Source: JAAXHB01 sp965221635 (GTDB lineage Bacteria; Actinomycetota; Acidimicrobiia; Acidimicrobiales; Aldehydirespiratoraceae). Taken from it: 64,000 bases of DNA. The translations under genes and the position numbers were made by a program. Positions 8,250 through 17,600 of this stretch are shown here, one piece after another. How positions within the stretch are numbered: position 1 is the first letter of the stretch; each line of letters opens with the position of its first letter. The notes under the pieces are model-generated. The model was not told the DNA's origin. It was given only the letters and a program-made list of their open reading frames with translations, and did no database searches. The stretch lies in contig OZ244902.1 of NCBI GenBank assembly GCA_965221635.1, positions 1,674,001 through 1,738,000 on the forward strand, in the 5' to 3' direction.

Positions 8250-9101
8250 TTAGTGGCCTTTCCAGGTTGGGGGGCGGCGCTCCAGGAACGAAGCGACGCC
8301 TTCCTGGGCGTCGTTGGTGTGGGTGTTTAGTTCCACTGCCACTGCTTCGTTGTGGATCATCGTGGCCCGGTCGGTGTCGAGGCTGCGGTTCACCAGCCAT
8401 TTGGTGAGCATGAAACTCCTTGACGGGCCCTCGGCCAGGCGCTTGGCCCACTCGGCGGCGGTGTCGTGGAGTTCGTCGTTGGGCGCCACCTTGTTCACCA
8501 GGCCGAACTCCTGGGCCCTGGTGGCGCTGAGGTCGTCGGCCAGGAGCAGCAACTCCATCGTGCGGCGCACGCCGATGATCCTGGGCAGCAGCCACGTGCC
8601 CAGGGCGTCGGGCACCAAACCTCGGCGGGCGAACACCTCCACGAACTTGGCCCGCTCCGCGGCGATCACCAGGTCACACGCCAGCGCCAGGTGCGCGCCC
8701 ATCCCGGCGGCGGTTCCGTTCACCGCGGCTATCACCGGCACGTCGCAGTCCAGCAACGCCGGAAACAGCGAATACTGCCCGTCGAGCATCATCCGCCTCG
8801 GGTCGCCCATGATCCGGTTTGGCACGTCGGGGTTGCGGTCACCGGTGTAGGTGTGGCCAAGGTCGGCGCCCGCGCAAAACAAGCGGTCGCCGGTGGCGGT
8901 GATCACCGCGCAGCGCGCCCGGTGGGTGGTGTTGAGCCCGTTGAGAATGTCGCGGATGCGGTCACGACAAGGCGGGTTCAAGGCGTTGCCCACCTCGGGC
9001 CGGTTGATGGTGATCCACGCCACCCGATCCCGGATCTCCAAGCGCACCTGATCCTCCAAGAGGCGCTCCGATCCCGCGGCGGGCGCGGCACTTTCGCTCA
9101 C
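8250..9101 (-). CDS. enoyl-CoA hydratase/isomerase family protein
   Basis: 283 residues from the GTG at 9101. Crotonase-fold signatures include I-T-I-N-R-P-E-V-G-N-A-L near the N-terminus, the oxyanion-hole segment F-C-A-G-A-D-L, A-A-V-N-G-T-A-A-G-M-G and C-D-L-V-I-A-A. Alanine-rich helices and G-L-V-P-D follow. It probably hydrates a 2-enoyl-CoA in beta-oxidation or side-chain degradation; isomerase activity cannot be excluded. An ATG at 9131 would overlap the divergent ligase gene. The GTG at 9101 is preferred because TAGTTT lies exactly 7 nt before it. The gene is divergent from and nearly abutting the FadD-like gene, which suggests a shared promoter and function. Confidence 0.88.
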   Translation of the reverse strand: MSESAAPAAGSERLLEDQVRLEIRDRVAWITINRPEVGNALNPPCRDRIRDILNGLNTTHRARCAVITATGDRLFCAGADLGHTYTGDRNPDVPNRIMGDPRRMMLDGQYSLFPALLDCDVPVIAAVNGTAAGMGAHLALACDLVIAAERAKFVEVFARRGLVPDALGTWLLPRIIGVRRTMELLLLADDLSATRAQEFGLVNKVAPNDELHDTAAEWAKRLAEGPSRSFMLTKWLVNRSLDTDRATMIHNEAVAVELNTHTNDAQEGVASFLERRPPTWKGH

Positions 9102-9107
9102 GGGTGG

Positions 9108-9114
9108 CAAACTA
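9108..9114. promoter_or_regulatory. overlapping divergent -10 elements between hydratase and ligase genes
   Basis: Minus strand: TAGTTT (9114-9109), 7 nt before GTG 9101. Plus strand: CAAACT (9108-9113), 7 nt before GTG 9121; this one is weaker because its first base is not T. Only 19 bp separate the two start codons, so both mRNAs would be leaderless. Confidence 0.45.
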
Positions 9115-9120
9115 CCGCCC

Positions 9121-10704
9121 GTGACAGACACGCCGCCGCTGGGCTTCTGGGCCGTCGCCGCTGAACATCCCGACCGTGTGGCGGTGATCGACCCGGATCA
9201 CCGCCAGTTCACCTTCGGCGAGCTGGCGGCGCTCACCAACCGCATCGTGCGCGGGCTGCGAGCGCTCGGGCTCACCACCGGCGACCAGGTGACCACCTTG
9301 TTGCCGAACTGCTTCGAGCAGGTGGCGGTGTGCCTCGCCGCTTACCAGGGCGGCTTCTACGTGACCACCATCAACTGGCACCTGGTGGGCGCCGAGATCA
9401 ACTACATCATCAACGACTCCGACACCAGAGCGCTGATCGTTCACTCCCGCTTCTCACAGGAGGCAACAGCGGCCACCATCGACTCTGAATGTGTGACCCC
9501 GGCGGGCAACAGGTTCGCGGTGGGTGGCGCCACCGACGGGTTCCGTGACTTCAACGAACTGATCGCCGACCAACCCGCGGAACGTCCCGACCCGAGCCAG
9601 CTCGCCACCGGGTCGTACATGTTTTACACGTCTGGCACCACCGGTCGTCCCAAAGGCGTGCGACGCGCCCTCGATGAGCGCCACCCCGACGAAGCCGCCG
9701 CCACAGCGGGCCGTTTGCTGATGCTGTTCGGCACGATGCCCCATGACGACAACGTGCAGATCACCCAGGCGCCGCTGTATCACACCGCGGTGAACAACTG
9801 GACAACCATGTCGCTTCACCTGGGGCACACGGTGGTGCTGATGGACAAGTGGACAGCCGAGGGCGCCCTGGAGCGCATCGACCGCTACCGGGTGACGCAC
9901 TCCCACATGGTGCCCACCATGTTCAACCGTCTGCTGCAACTCCCCGAAGAGGTGCGGGCCCGTTACGACGTGTCGTCGCTGCGCAGCATGGTTCACGCCG
10001 CGGCGCCGTGCCCGGTTGAAACCAAACGTCGCATGATCGAATGGTGGGGCGACTCGATCTGGGAGTACTACGCAGCCACCGAAGGCGGCGGCACGTACGT
10101 GTCGGCCGCTGATTGGCTCACCAAGCCGGGCACCGTGGGGCGTCCCTGGCCTGGTTGTGAGGTGATCGTTGTGGACACCGACGATCCCGAACACGGCGAG
10201 GTGTCCCCCGGCGAGTCCGGCACGGTGTACATGAAAATGCCCGGCGCCACCTTCGAGTACAAAGACGACGCCGAGAAAACAGCCAAGAGCCGGTTGCGTG
10301 GATTCTTCACGGTGGGCGACATCGGCTACATCGACACCGACGGGTACCTGTTCCTCAACGACAGGGCCAACGACATGATCATCGTGGGCGGGGTGAACAT
10401 CTACCCCGCCGAGGTGGAGGGCACCCTCGTGCAGCACCCCGCGGTGGGTGACGTGGCCGTGTTCGGTGTGCCCAATCCCGACACCGGCGAAGAGATCAAA
10501 GCCGTGGTGGAACTACGCCAGGGATGGTCACCGGATGACCAAACCACCGCCGAGATCATGGACTGGCTGCGGGGCCGGATGGCACGCCAGAAACTGCCAC
10601 GCAGCATCGACTACACCTCCGAAATGCCACGCGATCCCAACGGCAAGCTGTACAAGCGCCGTCTGCGTGACCCCTACTGGGAAGGCCAGGCCACCTCCAT
10701 CTGA
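9121..10704 (+). CDS. acyl-CoA synthetase (FadD-like AMP-binding ligase)
   Basis: 527 residues. ANL motifs: Y-T-S-G-T-T-G-R-P-K-G-V, E-Y-Y-A-A-T-E-G-G-G, F-T-V-G-D-I-G-Y-I-D, the hinge D-R-A-N-D-M-I-I-V-G-G-V-N-I-Y-P-A-E-V-E and the C-terminal catalytic lysine in D-P-N-G-K-L-Y-K. The A5 block ends G-G-G rather than T-E-T, and the N-terminal block resembles FadD4/FadD13-like mycobacterial ligases that act on fatty or sterol side-chain acids. Activates a carboxylic acid to its CoA thioester, feeding the divergently encoded enoyl-CoA hydratase. It is distinct from the ligase at 3956-5758, so the window carries two paralogues of different subfamilies. Confidence 0.9.
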   Translation: MTDTPPLGFWAVAAEHPDRVAVIDPDHRQFTFGELAALTNRIVRGLRALGLTTGDQVTTLLPNCFEQVAVCLAAYQGGFYVTTINWHLVGAEINYIINDSDTRALIVHSRFSQEATAATIDSECVTPAGNRFAVGGATDGFRDFNELIADQPAERPDPSQLATGSYMFYTSGTTGRPKGVRRALDERHPDEAAATAGRLLMLFGTMPHDDNVQITQAPLYHTAVNNWTTMSLHLGHTVVLMDKWTAEGALERIDRYRVTHSHMVPTMFNRLLQLPEEVRARYDVSSLRSMVHAAAPCPVETKRRMIEWWGDSIWEYYAATEGGGTYVSAADWLTKPGTVGRPWPGCEVIVVDTDDPEHGEVSPGESGTVYMKMPGATFEYKDDAEKTAKSRLRGFFTVGDIGYIDTDGYLFLNDRANDMIIVGGVNIYPAEVEGTLVQHPAVGDVAVFGVPNPDTGEEIKAVVELRQGWSPDDQTTAEIMDWLRGRMARQKLPRSIDYTSEMPRDPNGKLYKRRLRDPYWEGQATSI

Positions 10705-10795
10705 GCCACAGCTCCGCCGGGGTGACCGGTGGGTCCGCCCCGGTCGCGGCCCGGCGCAACGACCCGGATGCTCGACATTCGCCTTGCCCCCATGC

Positions 10796-10834
10796 GCCAC
10801 CAAGCGGCCGCCTCAGAGTTGCCTCGTTGGTGGC
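10796..10834. repeat. inverted repeat in the 224-bp gap after the ligase gene
   Basis: GCCACCAA (10796-10803) and TTGGTGGC (10827-10834), separated by 23 nt. It may fold as a transcript-end hairpin of the ligase mRNA; no T-tract follows. Confidence 0.35.
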
Positions 10835-10915
10835 GGCCGGGGGGCAGCGGCCTGGAGCTCCCGGCGCCACGGGGCGCGACGGCAGCTTGGGGGTGCTGTG
10901 ATGTTGGCGGTGGGT

Positions 10916-10921
10916 CATACT
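10916..10921 (+). promoter_or_regulatory. -10 element of a probable leaderless promoter (PLP enzyme pair)
   Basis: CATACT, 7 nt before the ATG at 10929; the second and sixth positions match TAnnnT. No ribosome site is present upstream of this ATG. Confidence 0.45.
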
Positions 10922-10928
10922 TGAGCCG

Positions 10929-12527
10929 ATGACAGTTGCAACCGAACCCAACAGCACCGACACCGCCGGGGCGCCCAGTGGCGACACGATCTCGCAGGCC
11001 GAAACCGACCGTGCGCATCGATCCCTGGGATTGATCGCCGAGGTGGTCGACCAGGAGGTGTACGCCAACACGGTCGAACGGTTCCGCGAACGGCAAATCG
11101 CCTTGCCGCTGTTCTCCGAACTCGCCGACCCGTTCACGATCCCCGCGGCCCGCCTGGCGCCCCTTGCCCGTGTGGACCGCAACGAACCCGACGCTCGCAA
11201 CCTGTTCCGGGTTCACTGGCACGGCCGCCTCGACGGCACCGGCCCGCACCCGGTGCCCGACTACGTGGAGTTGCCGTCGCAGCTCACCGGCGTGGACGCT
11301 CGCATCGTGTTGGCGTTGGGGAACCGCTTCCCGATGATCCGCGCCCACAAGGTGCTCGCCGCGTACGCATGCCTGGTGCCCCGGCTGGTGACCGGACGTT
11401 TCGACCCCACCCGGCACCGAGCGGTGTGGCCCTCCACCGGCAACTACGCCCGTGGCGGAATCGCGATCAGTCGCATCATGGACTGCCGCGGCGTGGCGGT
11501 GCTGCCCGCGGGGATGAGCAAGGCCCGTTTCGACTGGCTCGAGAAATGGACGTTGCAACCCGAGTCCGACATCGTGCGAACTCCCGGCACCGAATCCAAC
11601 GTGAAGGAGATCTACGACGCCTGCAACGAAATGGCGCTCGATCCCGGCAACGCCATCATCAACCAGTTCTCGGAATTCGCGAACCATCTCGGCCACTACG
11701 CAGTGACCGGCCCGGCGCTGGAACGGCTCTACAACCATGTGAGCGAAGGTCGGCCCGGTTCACGCCTCGCCGCGTTCGTTTCGGCTTCGGGTTCGGCCGG
11801 CACTCTCGGCGCGGGTGACTACCTGAAGGACCGTCACGGCAGCCGGATCGTGGCCGCGGAGGCGCTCGAATGCCCCACGCTGCTCGAGAACGGTTTCGGT
11901 GAGCACAACATTCAAGGCATCGGCGACAAGCACGTTCCGCTGATCCACAACGTGATGAACACCGACGACGTGGTGGCGGTGAGCGACCGTTGCACCGACT
12001 CGCTCGACGTGCTGTTCAACACCCCCGCCGGTCGTGACCACCTGGCCGACGCTGCCGGTGTGGACGGCGACGTGGTGGGCCTGCTCACACACATGGGCTA
12101 CTCGTCTTCGTGCAACGCGCTGGCAGCAATCGCGGTGGCACGGGCCCACGGGTTCGGCCCCGACGACGTGATCGTGACCGTCGCCACCGACGGCTCCGAA
12201 CTGTACGACGCGGAGCGCGAGGCGTACCTGGCCCGCCATCATCGCAGCGGCTTCGACGACGTGGCCGCGGCGGCCACCTTCCACGAGCATCTCGGCGCCG
12301 ATCCCGAGGCCGATGCGGTGGTTCACATGGAATGCACCCCCGCGGAGCGCAGGCGTGTGTTCAACCTCGGCTACTACACCTGGGTGGAACAGCAAGGCAC
12401 GTCGTTCGAGGATTTCGTGGCTCGCGGCCATCTGGCGTTTTGGGATCGGATGCGCCACTTCGTCGGCGACTGGGATGAGATGATCGTGGAGTTCAACGCC
12501 CGCACCGGCGCCCGCGACGACGAGTGA
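10929..12527 (+). CDS. PLP-dependent fold-type-II enzyme (cysteine synthase-like, long form)
   Basis: 532 residues, about 200 longer than a standard cysteine synthase. PLP-binding landmarks are the probable Schiff-base lysine K141 in I-R-A-H-K-V, the substrate loop S-T-G-N at 169-172 and a glycine/serine phosphate loop S-A-S-G-S-A-G-T near 285-292. The N-terminal ~100 residues and C-terminal ~130 residues lie outside the core fold and are conserved-looking rather than low-complexity. The substrate cannot be predicted; beta-replacement or beta-elimination on a serine or threonine derivative is the family norm. Twelve bp downstream is a second, only distantly related fold-type-II enzyme, so the two are probably co-expressed and may act in sequence or as a complex. 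Confidence 0.8.
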   Translation: MTVATEPNSTDTAGAPSGDTISQAETDRAHRSLGLIAEVVDQEVYANTVERFRERQIALPLFSELADPFTIPAARLAPLARVDRNEPDARNLFRVHWHGRLDGTGPHPVPDYVELPSQLTGVDARIVLALGNRFPMIRAHKVLAAYACLVPRLVTGRFDPTRHRAVWPSTGNYARGGIAISRIMDCRGVAVLPAGMSKARFDWLEKWTLQPESDIVRTPGTESNVKEIYDACNEMALDPGNAIINQFSEFANHLGHYAVTGPALERLYNHVSEGRPGSRLAAFVSASGSAGTLGAGDYLKDRHGSRIVAAEALECPTLLENGFGEHNIQGIGDKHVPLIHNVMNTDDVVAVSDRCTDSLDVLFNTPAGRDHLADAAGVDGDVVGLLTHMGYSSSCNALAAIAVARAHGFGPDDVIVTVATDGSELYDAEREAYLARHHRSGFDDVAAAATFHEHLGADPEADAVVHMECTPAERRRVFNLGYYTWVEQQGTSFEDFVARGHLAFWDRMRHFVGDWDEMIVEFNARTGARDDE

Positions 12528-12539
12528 TCCACTTCAACG

Positions 12540-13919
12540 ATGACTTCAACCTTTGAGGTGTACGCCGCCCGCCTGGAATCTCACCAGGTCGTGGACCAGG
12601 GCGCCCTCGACGAGGCCTCGTTCGTGGCCACGATCCGCGACATCGACGACGCGGTGGCCGAGGTGGACGGCAGCGGCTTCCACCCGACACCGTTCGGCCC
12701 TCAGCCCGGCCTGGCCGACGCAGCGGGTTTGGACGGAGTGGAGTTGTGGGTGAAGGACGAAACCGGCAACGTGTCGGGATCCCACAAGGCACGCCACCTT
12801 TTTGGGGTGGCCCTGGCGCACCAACTCCGCCAACAAACCGGCGACGGTGACACAGGCTCGCCGACCGGATCCGGTGACCAGCCGAGGGCGCCGTTCGCCA
12901 TTGCGAGCTGTGGCAACGCTGCGCTGGCAGCCGCGGTGGTGGCCCGGGCCGTGAACTGGCCTCTCGACGTGTTCGTGCCCGACTGGGCCAACGACGCGGT
13001 GGTGGCTCGCATCTCCGAACTCGGCGGTCGGGTGGTGCGCTGCGAACGCGCGCCCGGCGTGACCGGGGATCCCGCGCATCACGCTTTCGTGGCGGCCATT
13101 GCCGCAGGGGCGGTGCCGTTTTCGTGTCAGGGCACCGAAACCGCGGGCACGATCGACGGTGGACGCACCCTCGCCTACGAAATGATCGAAACGCTCGGCG
13201 CCCATCCCCTTGACGACGCTCGTGCCGGCGGCCGTGGTGGCAGCGCATCGGGCGAACCGGGCCAGGCGCGCCTGGATCGCGTGGTGGTGCAGGTGGGCGG
13301 CGGGGCGCTGGCGTCGGCGGTTCTCACCGGGCTGGCCCACGAAGTGGCGCACCGCAACCTTGCTCGTCTGCCGGTGGTGCATGTGGTGCAACCCGAAGGC
13401 AACCACCCCCTGGTGCGCGCCTGGGATCGGCTGATGGCCGAACTCGGCGGCGACGAACCCGCGTCCAACGAGCAGCGCAAACAGGCCGCTTCGGCTTTGG
13501 GTGCCGTGGCTGAAGGGGAACGACGGGCGTTGATGGCCCGCCTCACCGCTGATCCCGGCCGTTACATGGAACCTTGGCCGGAACCTCCGGAGTCCTACGC
13601 CACCGGAATCCTCGACGACATCACCTACGACTGGCTGCCAATAGTGGACGCCCTGGTCGCCTCGGGTGGATATCCGGTGGTTGCTTCGGAGGCCGACCTT
13701 CGCCGCGCCCACCGGCTTGCCCGCACCCACACAGAGATTCCGGTGTGCCCAACCGGCGCGTCGGGCCTGGCTGGGCTGCTTACCGTTGGGGGCCTTGAGG
13801 GTGACCTCCTGGCGGGGGAGCGAATCGCGGTGCTGTTCACCGGCAGCCTGCGTCCCGGTGACCCCGATCCCCGATCACCCTCCGAAGCGGTCGCCGACAC
13901 CCGCGACGCCACCCGGTAG
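12540..13919 (+). CDS. PLP-dependent fold-type-II lyase (threonine synthase/tryptophan synthase beta-like)
   Basis: 459 residues. PLP lysine K83 lies in G-N-V-S-G-S-H-K-A-R; the substrate-binding loop S-C-G-N is at 123-126 and the phosphate loop Q-V-G-G-G-A-L at 251-257. The N-terminal half resembles diaminopropionate ammonia-lyase and threonine-synthase-like proteins. A D/G-rich insertion (about 100-120) and a G/S-rich one (about 228-245) interrupt the core. Specific reaction unknown. It follows the other fold-type-II gene by 12 bp and has no promoter of its own, so it is the second gene of a two-gene operon. The C-terminal ~20 residues are disordered. Confidence 0.8.
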   Translation: MTSTFEVYAARLESHQVVDQGALDEASFVATIRDIDDAVAEVDGSGFHPTPFGPQPGLADAAGLDGVELWVKDETGNVSGSHKARHLFGVALAHQLRQQTGDGDTGSPTGSGDQPRAPFAIASCGNAALAAAVVARAVNWPLDVFVPDWANDAVVARISELGGRVVRCERAPGVTGDPAHHAFVAAIAAGAVPFSCQGTETAGTIDGGRTLAYEMIETLGAHPLDDARAGGRGGSASGEPGQARLDRVVVQVGGGALASAVLTGLAHEVAHRNLARLPVVHVVQPEGNHPLVRAWDRLMAELGGDEPASNEQRKQAASALGAVAEGERRALMARLTADPGRYMEPWPEPPESYATGILDDITYDWLPIVDALVASGGYPVVASEADLRRAHRLARTHTEIPVCPTGASGLAGLLTVGGLEGDLLAGERIAVLFTGSLRPGDPDPRSPSEAVADTRDATR

Positions 13920-14018
13920 GCGAACCATCATGGCGGTTGCAGCGGCTTGGCCACCACACCCCGGGATGGTTGATGGGCACGACCTGCGGAACGCGGTCGG
14001 CAGTAGGAGCCGATTCTG

Positions 14019-14552
14019 ATGAGGCGCACCCCCCGCAGATTCTTCGGGGTTGAACGAAGCGAGGGCGGCGACCTGGCCTTGGACGCCCTGTCGGGCGTTG
14101 ATCAGAGACACCGTCGAACGATCATGGTGCTGCTGATGAGCTTGCACCTCGGGCGCAAGCTGGAGACGTGGCTCACCGAGACACTTGCTGTGACTCGTCT
14201 CGACGCGTCGGAGTTCATGTTGCTGGCGGCTCTCTGGATCCAAGGACCACCTCCCCGCCTTTCCGCCGGGAGCCTCGCCGAGCGGGTCGGTCTCACCTCG
14301 GGGGGCACCACCAAAGCGGTGCAGCGGCTCAGCGCCCGGGGCCTGCTGCGCAAGGTCGACGATCCTGCCGACGGGCGACGCAGCATCGTCGAACTCACCG
14401 AGGAAGGTGTGGCACTGGCCGGCGAGTCGCTCGAACTGGTGCTCGACACGTTCGACATGCAAATCGGAGACCTCAACGAAGCTGAACGTGAAGGTTTGGC
14501 GTCGGCGATTCACCGCCTCATCAGCGAACTAACCGAACGCCTCAACCGCTGA
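14019..14552 (+). CDS. MarR-family transcriptional regulator
   Basis: 177 residues with a winged helix-turn-helix in the second half: helix 3/recognition region S-A-G-S-L-A-E-R-V-G-L-T-S-G-G-T-T-K-A-V, followed by the wing D-P-A-D-G-R-R-S-I-V-E-L-T-E-E-G, the signature of MarR proteins. Long N- and C-terminal helices would form the dimer. AGGAG at 14005-14009 fixes the ATG at 14019. The effector is unknown; MarR proteins usually respond to phenolic or fatty-acyl-CoA ligands and repress a neighbouring gene. Here the upstream PLP operon (same strand, 99 bp away) is the nearest candidate target. Confidence 0.88.
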   Translation: MRRTPRRFFGVERSEGGDLALDALSGVDQRHRRTIMVLLMSLHLGRKLETWLTETLAVTRLDASEFMLLAALWIQGPPPRLSAGSLAERVGLTSGGTTKAVQRLSARGLLRKVDDPADGRRSIVELTEEGVALAGESLELVLDTFDMQIGDLNEAEREGLASAIHRLISELTERLNR

Positions 14553-14580
14553 CCGTCCCGGTTTGACGCTCCAGTCTCGG

Positions 14581-14602
14581 CGGCGCCGCATCCAAGGCGC
14601 CG
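14581..14602. terminator. hairpin between convergent marR-like and addA genes
   Basis: CGGCGCC / GGCGCCG stem (7 bp) with an 8-nt loop, placed between stops at 14552 and 14675. No T-tract; a possible bidirectional terminator. Confidence 0.4.
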
Positions 14603-14674
14603 ACCTCGCTGCGCCGAACAGATGACTCGTAGTGGTGCCACACATGGGGGTGCCACCAAATCCGGCCGCGGGGG

Positions 14675-17600
14675 TCAGCCGCTCAGATTGAGCACCTTCT
14701 GTTTCACTTCGTCGATGGCGCCTCGCAGGTCGTCAATGGGCGCAACGCTCGGCTCGCCGTCACCGTCCGAGCGCAGAAACACGAAGTCCATGCGTGCCAC
14801 CGGCTCACCGGTGGCGGCTTCCACCGCCGCGGCGTAAGCGGCGCCCTGCGTCCGGTAACGCGCCAGCTTGGCGTCCACGCCGTCGGTGTCAACGGCGTCG
14901 GTCTTCCAGTCCACGATCACCAACCGGCCCTCGGCGTCTCGGTACATCAGGTCGATGTAACCCTCAACCAGAACGTCAGATTCGTCGGCCACCGGAGCGC
15001 ACACCGACAACTCCCGCCAAACCTGTGGCGAACGGGCAGCCTCCAGCGCCGGTCGTGTTGTGAGCGCGGCGCGCACAAGGTCAACCACGGTGTCCACCTT
15101 GTTGCTGATCCCCTCAGCCGCGGCTTGGCGTCGCGCCTCAGCCTTGATCGGGTCCGAAGCCGAATCAGCAGAACGAGTAGCAGGCCCCGCCCCGCTGGTC
15201 GCCACATCCTGGCGATCCCGTGGTTCGGCACCCCCACTGGTGTCATGATCCACGCCCTTGTGGCCCGTGGTGGGACGGTGCGCAGTGTCGCCGCCGGCGT
15301 TCGCGGCCGCGGGGTCCGCCAAAGACAGGTCGATCGTTTGCAACACGGCGTGAACGGCGCGCCCCACCGCGGTTCCGTAACGTCCTCGCCGCCACGGTGC
15401 ACCATCGGAGTCAACGTCATCCTTCAGCAGGCCTGGATCCGCATCGTCGCCGCCGGGTGCCAAGGCACGCTGGCGTTCCGACGGTCGAGGGGTCGCCCCG
15501 TTGTGGTCGGCGCCCTGTGATTTGGCCAGCACCGTCGGGCTCACGGTGGATGGCGTGGCCGAGCGACGCAACGCCTCGGAAAGTTCCGACACCCAGCGGT
15601 CCCTGTGCCCAAGCCGACCGCCGATCTGCCACTCTTCGCCAAGTGACCGGCGGGCGTCTTGAGCTTCGGTGTCGGGTGCCTGCGAGTCGCGCCCATCTCC
15701 GGCGCTCGCCTCGGCCGCTCCCAGGGCGGGGCCCTCAACTGGTTGCCTCCGGGAAACACCGCGTGCTTGCGTCTCGGAATCGCTCGGCGGAGGCGTTTCC
15801 GAGTTGGGGGCAAGGGTCGGGCTCGGGTCGTCTTCGTTGCGCTTCAGGTGGTCATCGAGGTCAACTGCTTGGTGATCGCCGCCTGTGTCGGCCATGTTCA
15901 TCGCAACCCTGAGCAGCTGTGACCACGTGCCCTGCCTTGGTGGATCCGGATCGATGTAGTTCACAAAGCCGATGTCCACGAAAGCGTCAAGGTCCACGTC
16001 GGCGCCCTTGCGCGCCAGGCTCACCACCAGGTGATCTCGGGCCCTGGTACACGCCACGTACATCTCGCGCACCGCTTCGTCCTTCTCCATCTGCTGCTCG
16101 CGTTCGTACCAGTCGTCGAAACCCTCGGTGCAAACGCCGTACCGGTACGGGCTCTCGTCTCTGCTGCCGGTGTTGCGCATACGAATCGCAAGTGAGCCGT
16201 TGTGCCCAAATCCCACCACAGGCGAGGTCGATCTGGTGAGCGGTGTGTTGGTGCCCGACAGGATGGCGATGGGAAACTGCAAGCCCTTGGCGGCGTGAAC
16301 CGTGAGGATCCGAACGGCGTCGTCGTCGGTTTCGGGCAGAACCGTTTCGGTGACACGGGCATTTTCCTGGCCTTGAAGCTCCACCCACTCCAGGTAGTTC
16401 CTCAAGCCGCGCCCACCTGCATCGGACCACGCCCGGGCCTGATCCAGCACGAACCGAAGCTTGCGCCAAGCCTCGCGGGGCCGTCCCGAGGCCACCGAGG
16501 ACTCCTGCACTCCTCGTTCGAGTATCAGCCTGTTGAGCAGCCCGGCGGGATCGGTCCACCTCTTGGCTTCCAGCAGCTCTTGCATGTGGCCCAGTCCTTC
16601 GGCCACCGGGTTCCCCGCGGTGGGGAGGTCTTCTTCATCCGGGAAGCGCGCCAACAGAGAGAAGCGTCCTCTGTGGTGAAGTTTCCAGCGAGCCAGGTCG
16701 TCGTCGCCGCAGCCGTACAACGGTGAGCGAAGCGTGGCGACCACGCTCAACTCGTCGGTGGGATCCGCCAGGGCGCGCAGCGCAACGATCAAATCGCGCA
16801 CCTCCTGCGATTCGTACACCAGCGACGACGTCTCGGCGCGGTGGGGAATGTCCCAATGATCCAACTCGTCTCTGAGATCGCCGAGGCTCGTGCGAGTGGG
16901 CAACAAGATGGCGATGTCTGCGGCTCTCGCAGGCCGCCGGCCCGAGGGGTGCTCGGCATCTCGAACCGACCAGCCCTCGTCGAGAATCGTCTTGATCGCA
17001 TGGGCGACGCTCTGGGCCTCCCATTTCCGCAACTCTTCGGCGCTGATGTGTTTGCCGAAGGGCGTCTTGGAGTTCAACACGGTCACCGGCGGCCCCACCG
17101 TCGGCGCGTCCTGGTGGTAGGCCACCAGCGGCTCATAGTCGGGCTGACTGTTGTCGTTGCGCGTGATCAAACGCCCGAACACGGCGTTCACCCAGTCGAT
17201 CACCGGCTTGGTGGAGCGAAAGTTGGTGGTGAGATCCACCAGTTGGCCGGAGTGCCTGCTCACGTGGTCACGGGTGCGCAGATAGGTGGCAATGTCGGCG
17301 CCCCGAAACCTGTAGATGGACTGCTTGGGATCACCAACGAAGAACAACCGGCCTGGATCAGGATCGAAACGACCCATCCGCCTCTTGTGGTTCAGGTCCC
17401 GATCGTCGTCCCATCCGTCGTCGTGGAGCGCTTCGTCGTCCCATCCGTCGTCGGGTCGTCCGTCGTAAAGGTCGGATTCGTCATCCCAGGCGCTTTCATC
17501 CCAGGCGCTGTCATCCCAGACGTTGTCGTCCCGGGCGTTGTCGCTCGGGGCGGCATCGTTGGCTCGCTCGTCAAGCCCTGCGCTGGTGCCGTGGCCGGGG

